The notes below the pieces were generated by a model. The model had not been told where the DNA came from. It did no database searches and worked only from the letters and a program-made list of their open reading frames with translations. A stretch of DNA of 64,000 nt from Crambe crambe (lineage: Eukaryota; Porifera; Demospongiae; Poecilosclerida; Crambeidae): NCBI GenBank assembly GCA_963924555.1, contig OZ004594.1, forward strand, positions 6,417,563 to 6,481,562, given 5' to 3'. Position 1 is the first letter of the stretch; every line of letters starts with the position of its first letter. Position numbers and translations under genes: made by a program. Below are positions 55,801 to 64,000 of the stretch, piece after piece.

Positions 55801-58800
55801 TTCCCACTCTACAACTGAAGGCAAACCAGAAACTTGACTGTTGCAGAGAAACTCAATCACTAAGCAGCCATGTCTTGGTCATTTTTTTCGATACCAATTT
55901 CTTCAAACTAGTCTCTTTTGTGCTTATTCCAGTAGCATAAACCAAGTGGCTCAAAGAGATTTTAGGTAGTAAGCCAACACTCCTGAGTTTTTGTTGATCA
56001 AGTGATCAAACAGCTAAAAAGCGCCAATGATAGCTCTCGCCTACAATGGCTTCTTTTTCGACTCGGTTCATATAATAAGAATAAGTACAAAATATGGTCA
56101 GCACATGGCTGCAATTCGAGAATATTGGCGTCCAAGAATTGATCATGGCATGGCTGCTTAGAGGTTGAGTTTCTTCGCAATGGTAGTGTTTTCGAGTGTC
56201 TTGTTTTCCCAGTAGGAAGCATAAAACTGTAGCATCTCATAGTCATTAACTCATGAATTATTCATGAATAAACACTAAAGGATTGCTATCTGGAAAAGAG
56301 ACATACCTTAGTTATTATGTTAACAGGAACTGCATGGGAATGAACCTATGCATATTCTGCATAAAGCAACTACTAGGTATGGTCTAAAAAGTTACAATTT
56401 GTTTTAGTTCATATCATTCCAGAATGCATGGTCTTGTGTGGATATGTATGTAAATATGAATCAACAAAACTCATTGTAATTTTAATGAAAATATAAAATT
56501 ATATCATATCATAGTCAGCTGTGGTATTCGGGATTAATAGCACGAATAATGCATGGGTAATAGCATGAGGTGAAGCAAAGTGTTACTACCCCTGCATTAC
56601 AAGACAGTATTTAGTCTGTGCTATTAATACCACAGCTAACCATGCTATCACATGCTAATAGTATACTGTTCATAATAGCCACAGTAGCTAGGAGTTCTGG
56701 CTGACTTAGCCAGTCAAAGAATGCATGACTGTATGGCCACAACATAGCTAGCTAGTAGCTAGTACTTAGTTGGTTGTTGTTTTCTCATAGCTAGTAGTTG
56801 TTTTTGGTGTACACTTTAAGTAACTAAGTCTAATAATTAGTGAATGACCTCAGATAAGAGTTCATAAGTGTGCTATTACAGATTCTGAGAAAATTTAGTT
56901 GAAATACTGTATGGCACTCTCCATTAGCTATAGAATCAATTGGCCATTGAGATGCAACACTTGAGAATGAAATCTGTTGTAGCATCTGTGATTTTCATTA
57001 ATTTTTGGTGTGTGTAGTATAATAACTTATAGATGTCTCTTAGATATTGACCGGAAGTTTATATTTATATACAAAACGCTTTCTCTGTGGTGATGCACTT
57101 CTAGCAGTGATTTCGTTTCAAGTATATGTAGTATCAATCAACTTCTAAGGTAATGAAGCTGCTATAATGTGGTATTAATTACATGGTTGTTATGGAAAAC
57201 TAACTTTAACCTTATACATACTCTATAAATCTGTATATGTGCGTCTGTATAACATGACGACATCGTTCAATTTTTTTGTTTAGCAGCTGTGTGGAGAAGA
57301 CTCTACTTACTACATTTGAGTACTTGGGCACTAGTTCCAAGTAAAGTTTTAGGCATACTCAATTATGCTTGAAAAGTCACAGTGTTTAGTGCAATACGTA
57401 CTTGAGTTGTAAGTTTGATCCTATCTTTGTGTTAAAGCTTTGTAAAATTGATTCCTGTGAAAGCAGGTGTTGGGTTGGAATATAGATGCTGGTAGGATCA
57501 GTATTTGAAGGAAAAGGGGTGGAAGGAGAGAAATATATATCCAGCATCTACAGATCTGGATCTTCTGACCTGTGATCCTACCACAGCCTCTTCCTACATA
57601 CGCATCCGCAGCTAGCTAAATATCTGTGTAGTTAAGTTTGTAGTGGGAAATTAAACTTTTGTGAGTGATTCCCGTGTAGAACTTAGCGCAAAATAGCGCA
57701 CAATCTAATGATAATCGTGTTATTACGCGTATCAACTCCTTTCAACTCCACTACAGAATACACGCAATGCATCAACACAAAAACGTGCGAAATCGCAGAA
57801 ATCTGTACGCGTTCGCGCAGTGGCTTTACATTTTTTTTGGTGGATTTTATTTTTGGCCTTGGCTAATTTTCTTAATAATGCGCATCAGTAGCAGTTGAAG
57901 CAGCGTGACTAGCCTCGCGCCAGGCTCTCAGGAAGGGGGAGGGGGAAGGAAAAGAGAGCCTGGTTGCCACTGTCTGCGCATGTGCTGATTTCTTAGGCCG
58001 CGAATCACCACGCACGTGCTATGTTAGTCATAAAACGTCATGGCATAATTAAAACATTCCAAGCGGTTAATACAAATAATCATGGTTTCGACCACGAGGG
58101 TTTTTCGTTTGTGAACAGCAATAGAAGTGTCCTCATCTAGGGTAACACTACTGCAATGAAGAAGCAGTGGGTGATAATCCTTGAGCTGCTGGAGATATTA
58201 TATCTGTTGACCCTGGCATCTTTCCTTACATGTGTGTAATTTGTATGAAACGAATAGTCACAGCACATTTTTATAATGAAGAGAGTCATATAGTATTGTC
58301 ATATAGTATTGTCGAAAAAATAGCCTGCACAACCAAGCTTGAAGTCCTTGAAGAAAGGAATAGTCTGATAACATAAGACTCTTGCCATAGCCCGTGGGAA
58401 GGCACATGAATGAATCTTTTCTGTCGAAAATTGCCCTAACAGTATCCACTTGAGACACACTCCTGTAAGGTCCAGCTTTTTGAGGGCTTAGCAGAATACT
58501 AGCATTTTGAGCAACAAGTATACTTTGACCTATGATGTTTAGTGTTGCAGACATAATTACACAGGCAAGTATCCGGATTCTGCAAAATCGCGGAAAAATC
58601 AGTGCATCGCAGACAGTGGCAACCAGAGCGAAGGAGTCTAACTATTGCTGTAAGCCTAGCTGATAGATCTCAGTCTAGGCTTAGGTAAGTCTAACTATTG
58701 CTGTGAGCCTAGCTAGATCTCAGTCTAGGCTTAGGTACAATGCTTGCTCTCTAGATTGCTTGCCAATCTACTATTAAAACTCTAGCTAGCTGCCTGCTAC

Positions 58801-61800
58801 TCCTGTGCAGTCTATTATGTGTCCCTCTGTCTGTTGGACTCTTGTGCTGATATATTCAGAGGGTGTGTGTATATGTGTCCCTCTGTCTGTTGGACTCTTG
58901 TGCTGACATCATCAGAGGGTGTTAGTCTATTATGTGCCCCTCTGTCTGTTGGACTCTTGTGCTGACATCGTCAGAGGGTGTGTGTGTGTATTAGTAGTCT
59001 ATTATGTGCCCCTCTGTCTGTTGGACTCTTGTGCTGACATCGTCAGAGGGTGTGCATGTGTGTATTAGTCTATTATGTGTCCTTCTATCTGTTTGCCTCT
59101 TGTGCTGGCATCGTCAGAGGATGTCTATTATGTGTCCCTCTGTCTGTTTGCCTCTTGTGCTGGCATCGTCAGAAGATGTCTATTATGTGTCCCTCTGGTT
59201 AAAATATCTTATTATAATAGCATCCGTCCAGTTAGCTAGGTGGGAAGACTTAATGACTTCCAATCTTGGTGATCACGAGTCACTGACAAATCCTGTGCAT
59301 CCGTGGCTATATAGATGGCCTGTAAAGTAAACTGTAGGAAGCACCATGTTTTAGTTGCAGTACACTGACATGTGCCTATCAGTCAGAGCAAGTAGCTGCA
59401 GGTCTGGGCCTGGTAATAAGCTTGGCAGATGGCAAGTAGTCAGAGCTATAATTATTATGCTTCGCTTTACCATTATGATGATGAGCGCCAAAAATATTTC
59501 TTTCACCAAATTATTGGACTAAATTTCACGAAAATGCGCTAAACTGCACTCTTACGCAAATTTACGTGTCCATAATAACATGTAATCTGCGACTTTTTAC
59601 GTGAGATGACGTTACTACGCGTCGATTTTGACAGTGAATTAACGCATTATTACACGCTATATCGCGCGAAGTTCGATGCGGAATTATGTGTGATGATCTC
59701 TTATCATTGCTTTGGTATAAAATCTGGTCATTGATTGTGAAAGTTTTAGAGCTTAGACTAAAGTCGAATTGCTTCACATATAGAGCTAAAGCTGTTAGCC
59801 AGTCAGCCATGAAAGTTTCGTGCACGGAGAATCCAGAGTCATGTGAAGAACTAAGGTAGGTACACTTAGAAACAATCTATCTACATTACCTCTTCTCTGG
59901 GCTATAAGTGCAAGGAAGCAAGAAACTATACTTGTACTAGTTAGTTCAAAACTGTGCCCCTTGTGCAGGCATGACTGGAAATAATGCTCACGTTGTAAAA
60001 CACCAATATAATTTTTCTACTTAGCATGAAGTTGCCAACCAAAAATAAAAACAAAACAATAATAATAACAAAAACAATAACAAAAAACCACTATACTTCA
60101 CCATTTATAGTAGATGAATTTGCTTCAATACAATTATCAACCATAATATTCCAAGAAACATTCAATGGGAAGGTATCTTGTGCAACAGCCATAGTTTGAG
60201 ATGTAGAGCTCATGAAAGTGAATCTCTTGGAAGTATTAGTAAGAAGTGTTTGATTAATCAGTTGTCCATACATAGTAGACCCATTCACCACTATACCATT
60301 TTGTGTAAGTATCGTTTCATCCACAATCTGCATAAAAATAAGATGATAAATAATTTATTGATATAAGCACGACTACATATGAATTATCAAAGAGTACAGT
60401 AGTACTCTCAAAGTAGGGATGGCACAGATGCCCCCCATTGGACTAATACAAAATATTTCTTTTATTACGTAGGAATAGTTTTCTTCTACTGTCAGCAACT
60501 CCTGACTTGAAGACAGAAACAAATTTTATACTGACTTCTAAAATCACCATTTTCCTCTGGTCCTTCATCATCATCATTAAATAGTTCATTGAAAAAAATT
60601 ATGGTAAATAAAAAAGGCCACGTAGAGTCTGTACTTTTACCTATGGCAGTTTTCTGTGAACAAACATCAAAATTATGCTGCCTCCAATAATAATCTCTAC
60701 ATCACTGCCTCCCACCAAGCTGCTTTGATTGTTCATGTCAGTATAAAAGTGGTTTAGGCAGTGATGTAGGGATTATTATAGAAGGCAGCATAATTTTTTA
60801 TGTTTGTTCACAGAAACTGCTATAGGTAAAAGTACAGACTAACCCTACATGGCCTTTATTTATTCTTCCCTTCACTTATTTGATATATTTATATCTCTGA
60901 ATAGCTAGCTAGGCCTTGCATGCACACGTGATCTAGACAGATGTGCGCACAAATGATGTAATTTTAATTTTAAAATGGCTGACATAGTATCATTTAGAAT
61001 GAAAAGTCGTTTGATACGAGTGATTATTTGGGAGGAAAACTGTGTGGATAATGATAATAATATGTGGTTATAACTGTACAAGTTGATATGAATTCGTATG
61101 TGAAAGGATCATGAAGTTACCGCCTGCTAATCTGATGAAGATGCATGATGATGATGAACAAATCATTGGTGCCGATTGTTGATGCTGTTTTGGAGGAGTT
61201 TAAGCGGACATATCATTACCTTCTGCATTGTTTTCCAGATGTAGGCAGTTTAGTTGAGCCTGTAGACGAATAGAAGAGATAAAGAGCCGCACTCTCTGAT
61301 ACTACACCATCATCACATTATATTCCAAATAATTTTCCGACCTGCTAGCTTTTGAACTTAAGACATTAATTTTGCTATGCACAATATAGCAACTTTCAGA
61401 TTAGTGTACTGATCATATTTGCTGTCAAATCAGGGTTTTGTAATGCTTGATTGATTAAAGAGGATTTTACGCTCTTGAAGAGTCTTTCTCGATGCTCAGA
61501 GTGAAACCCCACAAAATGCCCAGACATTAGTCTGGTCAGTGATGTTCAAGGCCTTATGAGTAAGTGATGTAACTGCGACCAAAGCTGACTCTCAGGTCAT
61601 GACTCATTGAAATTGTAAAAATATATATAGACCCCTTGCAGTAGGGCAGGGCTTATCACGAAATGGCCATGTTGGTGTACATCTTGGAGGGTGTGTCTAC
61701 GAGTACGAAGTACACCACTACTGGAAAAGGTTTATTTTCTCCAGACTAGCTTTGCTAAACTAGCGATATGATAAAACCTGCAATAAACAAGTTGCTGCAT

Positions 61801-63173
61801 GAAAATAGCACTACATAGATAAACTATTGAGCAGCAGCAGGAGTCTGAAGTGCAATTTTTCCTATACCTTGTTCACCAACATGGCAGCTGTGCACGATAA
61901 TATGCAGACTACGTTGAAAATTTACAGAAATGCTGAGTCAACTGCAAGGTGTTGGGACCATGCCCCAACCACTACAGCCAACTGACAGCCATGCAGACAT
62001 TGCCCGGGCTACTAGAGAAGGGACTGGCAGAGACTACATCAAAGAGATCAAAGAGACCAGTGACAATGAAGTGAAGACTTAGGTCATAGTTAATAATGTT
62101 CCTACTTTTAGTGACAGCTAAATATAGAACACCATTAGTATATAAATGAGCCATCTTGATTTGACATTTTCAGTTGAGCTTGTACTAGTGATTTGTGCAA
62201 ACTGCTGTTATAATCCTTTTCATAGCTTAACTCACTCTGTTACTCTGGGAGGGTGCCGCCTTAGCCAACCCAGAACCCAACACAAGGGTCTATATCTAGG
62301 TCTACACTCCAAAATGCCCGGTTTATCTACTTTACGTGTCATGTATAGTAGCGCCTGTGTGTGCTATGCATAATTCCATGCTCCAATTGTAATCAAGCTA
62401 GATTGTTTTCTACAGCCTTTTGTCAGTGAATTGTAGGACTTGGCTTATCCAAGTGTTTGTGGCAGCTTTTTATGTATTGAGCTTCCTGGTTGGAACCACC
62501 ACTAACATGACTCTTGTCTCTGACAGCAATATCAAGCACTGGAGCCTATCAGCTACTTTACTTGCTCACTTGCTCACTGTCAAATGCTGCACATTGCTAT
62601 AGTAGTAGTTGTAGAGGCTTTAGGCTTACCTAAGTGCTTTGGTACATATAAACTCAACAGCAAAATCTTCTAAAGAGTTTTAGCACTAAAGAATACTTGC
62701 ATGCTCGCTCGCTGTCAAAATGTTGCACATATTGCCCTAGTATGTGAGGCAGGACACTCAATGTTAAGTTTTGCTGATACTATAGATTATAGCTATGTAG
62801 ATGCCCACTTGATGCTCAAAACCTTGTATCAGGTAACAGAGACACAAACTGATTACCATAAGCTTTATTATTGTGACATTGTTCTTTAGGTGACAATTAC
62901 ATCACCCCCCTGTGTTAATCATTTAGTAGGAACAGATCTATTTATAGCTGACTATTTTTAGGAGGAGACTGATTTTACTATTTAAGTGATTTGTGCTGTC
63001 AGTAGAGAGAGTTCCAATTTATAATAAAATCCTACAATTATAATGTGTTATTTATAGTACATGAAAAGTAAAATTAAAAAATATAATAACTATAAGTACC
63101 TGCCATTGTACATCTGCTATGAATCCAACACTGTTAAACACGACAGAAGAAAGCTCAACACTGCTAAGGAGTT
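49719..63173 (-). CDS. Gene c, single-pass membrane protein, six exons seen
   Basis: Exons on the minus strand: 63100-63173, 60102-60327, 54060-54326, 53690-53842, 53130-53169 and 49719-49818. Every join keeps frame: phases run 1-0, 0-1, 1-1, 1-1, 1-2, 2-stop. The first three encode extracellular segments with N-glycosylation sequons; 53690-53842 a membrane span; the last two the cytoplasmic side. The 5' end with the signal peptide lies beyond the right edge. Gene a (signal and Ig-like exons) and gene b (transmembrane and tail exons) look like tandem paralogs. A receptor or adhesion role is inferred from topology alone. Introns are filled with MITEs, a Penelope remnant and a RecQ-like fragment. 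Confidence 0.7.
50040..50640 (-). pseudogene. Penelope-like retroelement 3' remnant
   Basis: On the minus strand, shifting frames give ELENEGKLPFLDTVVS, GNPYRQVPL, HKIAVARILFNRAE and DFPAKIKHI. These are the order expected of the C-terminal part of a Penelope-type reverse transcriptase. Further on, SAVAEHAIKSNHVIHG resembles the linker and GIY-YIG endonuclease region. There are several stops and frameshifts. It lies in the last intron of gene c and is absent from the paralogous place in gene b. Confidence 0.65.
50845..51280. mobile_element. MITE with about 64-bp ends and TACAG duplication
   Basis: Left end GCTAGCCTCGTCCCCAGGCT; the right end is its complement, with both followed by a CACGGAAG...GGGGA...GAAAGAGAGCC stretch. 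The 5-bp repeat TACAG flanks it (50840-50844 and 51281-51285). No gene inside. A related end (CTAGCCTCGCGCCAGGCTCT) is at 57910. Confidence 0.75.
51286..51970. mobile_element. Possible hAT-like MITE
   Basis: The left side has GGCATAGCCAGGGAGGGGCA and the right side, complemented, reads CAGAGGCGTAGCCAGGGCAG. CAGAGGCG-type ends are common in hAT elements. A target duplication was not found, so the borders are approximate. The frame at 51430-51675 is inside it. Confidence 0.45.
51971..53129. other. Intron of gene c with a D-type fragment
   Basis: Around 52690-52920 the words AGTCAGCCATGAAAG, CGTACGGAGAATCCAA and TTGTTGCTCCTCTGGGCTT match repeat D. The rest has no recognised features. Confidence 0.5.
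53130..53169 (-). CDS. Gene c, 40-bp cytoplasmic linker exon
   Basis: Acceptor TTTTGCAG, donor GTGAGT. It encodes GKKSSKDNDALVL in the frame set by its neighbours and converts phase 1 to phase 2, which the tail exon requires. Its small size is supported only by this phase fit and its splice sites. Confidence 0.6.
53690..53842 (-). CDS. Gene c, transmembrane exon
   Basis: Acceptor GTACTTGCAG, donor GTAAAT. A Thr/Ser/Pro-rich stalk (FTTSTTSAPVSPPAAP) leads into a hydrophobic span rich in Ile and Val (VIIVPVVVVIILVIIILVIA) and the basic stop-transfer IYKKK. Paralog of 38862-39004 in layout. Confidence 0.8.
54060..54326 (-). CDS. Gene c, extracellular exon
   Basis: Acceptor CTTCTTGCAG, donor GTATGT; 267 bp in phases 1-1. 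The peptide runs VANPISVINIFRSNNSI to RGDINND with two cysteines (SATCDSD, PSDCMF) that could bridge a small beta-sandwich. It joins in frame to the transmembrane exon as INNDSAFTT. Confidence 0.7.
54327..54892. other. Intron of gene c
   Basis: AT-rich with a (TTG)n microsatellite at about 54795-54813. No other feature recognised. Confidence 0.5.
54893..56267. repeat. Interspersed repeat E, interrupted by MITE C2
   Basis: Ends TCATGAATAATTCACGAGTT and a complement with one mismatch. TATGAGATGCTACAGTT follows on both sides, so the inverted ends extend inward. A partial relative is at 5776-6215. The frame at 55998-56246 is repeat sequence. Confidence 0.7.
54926..55746. mobile_element. MITE C2, TA target site
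   Basis: 821 bp, closely similar to C1 (10115-10941) throughout, for example GGCTGCATTGAAAAA, CTTCTGCAGCAGTTCCATTC. Ends GCATAAATCACCGATTATCG and complement GCATAAGTCACCGATTATCG; TA on both sides (54924-54925, 55747-55748). Non-coding. Confidence 0.8.
56520..56640. repeat. Hairpin element
   Basis: AGCTGTGGTATTCGGGATTAATAGCAC pairs with GTGCTATTAATACCACAGCT; the inner GCATGGGTAATAGCA and loop GAGGTGAAGCAAAG repeat the style of the hairpins at 7.3-8.4 kb. Confidence 0.6.
56641..57905. other. Intron of gene c, no feature
   Basis: AT-rich sequence. A short inverted pair (ATAGATGCTGG / CCAGCATCTA, 57482-57552) flanks a small loop. No exon or known repeat was recognised. Confidence 0.5.
57906..58640 (-). 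mobile_element. Element with inverted ends and RecQ-like fragment
   Basis: CTGGTTGCCACTGTCTGCG on the left (about 57958) and its complement on the right (58606-58625) form inverted ends. Outside on the left is GACTAGCCTCGCGCCAGGCT, related to the MITE at 50845. A helicase fragment starts near the right end. The target duplication is not clear. Confidence 0.5.
58300..58554 (-). pseudogene. RecQ-like helicase N-terminal fragment
   Basis: The frame starts MSATLNIIGQSILVAQ and reaches SQVDTVRAIFDRKDSF followed by CLPTGYGKSL. This is the Q-motif region plus Walker A of a RecQ-type DNA helicase. After about 25 more residues (DYSFLQGLQAW) the similarity ends, and the remaining helicase motifs are missing. 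It is a truncated, element-borne copy, not a working helicase. Antisense to no other gene; it sits in an intron of gene c. Confidence 0.7.
58641..58804. repeat. Direct duplication, about 45-bp unit
   Basis: GTCTAACTATTGCTGTAAGC and CTAGATCTCAGTCTAGGCTT recur twice in tandem at about 58638-58735. The stem GCCTAGCTGATAGATCTCAGTCTAGGC is also weakly palindromic. Confidence 0.6.
58805..59210. repeat. Minisatellite, about 60-80 bp unit
   Basis: Seven units built from TGTGTCCCTCTGTCTGTTGG and CTCTTGTGCTGACATCGTCA with GTCTATTA spacers of varying length. The frame at 59004-59330 is translated repeat. Confidence 0.85.
59211..60101. other. Intron of gene c with a D-type fragment
   Basis: From about 59740 to 60035 the sequence (CCAGTCAGCCATGAAAGTTT, GGAGAATCCAGAG, TTTCTACTTAGCATG) matches repeat D in minus orientation. 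The frame at 59562-59825 is repeat. Confidence 0.5.
60102..60327 (-). CDS. Gene c, extracellular exon
   Basis: Acceptor TTTTTATGCAG, donor GTGAAG; 226 bp in phases 0-1. The peptide starts IVDETILTQNGIVVNGS and has LNVSWNIMVDNCIEANSS, with several sequons (NGS, NQT, NTS, NVS, NSS), so it is clearly extracellular. It joins to 63100-63173 as VQWQIVDET. Confidence 0.7.
60612..60868. repeat. Foldback MITE
   Basis: Arms of about 100 bp: AAAGGCCACGTAGAGTCTGT and TTTTCTGTGAACAAACAT on the left pair with complements on the right, around a centre near 60740. Non-coding. Confidence 0.8.
60869..63099. other. Intron of gene c, sparse features
   Basis: An R-type end (CCGCACTCTCTGAT) occurs at about 61288-61301. 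Degenerate F-like sequence (TTTTCTACAGCCTTTTGTCA, CAAGTGTTTGTGG) occurs near 62400-62470, with a shorter echo near 62620. No exon was found in this stretch. Confidence 0.5.
63100..63173 (-). CDS. Gene c, most 5' exon in the window
   Basis: Acceptor TATTCAG, donor GTACTT; 74 bp in phases 1-0. It encodes ELLSSVELSSVVFNSVGF and ends ADVQWQ, continuing in frame into 60102-60327. Its short length makes the call depend on phase agreement. Confidence 0.6.
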
Positions 63174-63374
63174 CTGAATAATAAAGGTAGCAAAGTTAGA
63201 TTACAATCTCATTCCATATGAAAAATAAATGTTTTGATCAGTTACCGTACTTGCTCCTAATTAGGTGCTATACTATCTGTTAAGTGCATACTTTCTTATA
63301 CGTACATGATTTGTTAATGGATCCAAATCAAAGTACAAGTGCATGCCTAAAACCAAGTGCTAAAAAAATGGCTG

Positions 63375-63985
63375 TGTTCCTGAGCCTCCACAGCAGAAGA
63401 ACACTAGAAAGAGCTACACTAGAGAGGAGAAATTGAAAGTTATAACTATCATCTGTATAAAGAGAATAACCTATACAAAATAGTCAAGAGGTTTGACTTG
63501 AACACCAAGACCATTCTTCGTTGGGCCAAGGATGAGGATAAAAAAGCAAGGGTGGCTCTAGGTAAGCCTGACTACTTTCAGGTAGCTAGCTAGCACAGAA
63601 CTATGCATACCAGGCCAGAGGCTAGGCAGACGTGTGATATTTGAAAAGAAAGGTGAGTATCCTGACATGGAAGAACAGGCACATAAGGAATTAGCTGAGA
63701 GGGATCGAAGTCAAAGCTAATTGGTGGCTAAAATCTAGAACTAAAATCCACCAATCCTGAATCAAGTTTTATGTTTTCTGATGGGTGGTTCACTGGCGTT
63801 ACAGAATTAACCTACAAAAATATAGCTCAAAAACTAGAGTTTCACCATGCATTCAGCTTCTGGTGATGGAGATGTCCCACAATAAGAAAGATTTCAAATT
63901 CATCAAATGGATCAGGCACCATGTGCAGCTTACCATCTTTACTGATGGGATACCAAGAATAAAATCATTCATTATTTTCTGAATC
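63375..63985 (+). pseudogene. Decayed pogo/Tigger (CENP-B-type) transposase
   Basis: Frames, broken by shifts, give YTREEKLKVITII, then KIVKRFDLNTKTILRWAKDED, a centromere-protein-B-type helix-turn-helix, then GRRVIFEKKGEYPDMEEQAH, the second DNA-binding part with its typical acidic-Pro-Asp motif. Later, FMFSDGWFTG and KNIAQKLE resemble the start of the DDE region. Stops separate the parts, and the element continues toward the window edge. No intact gene. Confidence 0.6.
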
Positions 63986-64000
63986 AGCGGGAGGATCGAT

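Noticed and set aside
59004-59330. Cysteine-rich 108-codon frame with a repeated SVCWTLVL-like peptide
   Set aside because: It is read-through of the 58.8-59.2 kb minisatellite.

Overview
The window is eukaryotic, almost certainly from an early-branching metazoan, and most like a demosponge: AT-rich DNA, short introns with GT-AG borders, very frequent GCTAGC-type motifs, small cell-surface exons joined in phase 1, and a high density of DNA transposons, foldback MITEs, Ty3/Gypsy and Penelope-like relics. The species assignment is inference. There are no bacterial operons, rRNA genes, CRISPR arrays or confident tRNA genes.

Backbone. The host DNA appears to be a head-to-tail cluster of related minus-strand genes for single-pass membrane proteins. 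Gene a has its signal-peptide exon at 12844-12898 and Ig-like or beta-sandwich exons at 12164-12526 and 397-687, and runs off the left edge. Gene b keeps a transmembrane exon (38862-39004) and a tail exon (34714-34810). Gene c has exons at 63100-63173, 60102-60327, 54060-54326, 53690-53842 (transmembrane), 53130-53169 and 49719-49818 (tail and stop), and runs off the right edge. Paralogous spacer DNA at about 13.8-14.5, 33.2-34.9 and 47.0-49.9 kb supports repeated duplication, and provides empty sites for several insertions.

Mobile DNA. The main object is a DNA transposon at 16503-28469, with about 40-bp terminal inverted repeats, an 8-bp target duplication (AGGATTTC) and inverted subterminal minisatellites. 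It carries two convergent genes: an apparently intact four-exon DUF3987-like P-loop ATPase (17671-19848) and a DDE-transposase-like protein with OTU-protease and CXC domains (19979-23325). A very young Ty3/Gypsy element (23807-28003) with identical 173-bp LTRs sits in its right-hand minisatellite. Next to it, at 28523-33189, is a second DNA transposon with GGCC-starting termini, a 3-bp target duplication and a different DDE-like transposase. Two small relatives are nested at 35912-38276: B1 carries only the C-terminal module and B2 only the N-terminal module. A TTAA-flanked element (47049-48458) is a 1.4-kb inverted duplication of a two-exon gene with a P2X7-ballast-like Cys motif.

Other regions. 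1-12 kb holds interspersed MITEs (called C, D, E, F here), a 2.2-kb element G with 15-bp termini and a CTAA duplication, and hairpins with GC-rich loops. 40-46 kb holds a decayed transposase-like gene, long inverted repeats and a roughly 500-bp near-perfect palindrome. 50-59 kb holds a Penelope-like remnant, a TACAG-flanked MITE, a RecQ-like helicase fragment and a minisatellite. 63.4-64 kb holds a decayed pogo/Tigger-type gene. All alignments and splice joins were read by eye.
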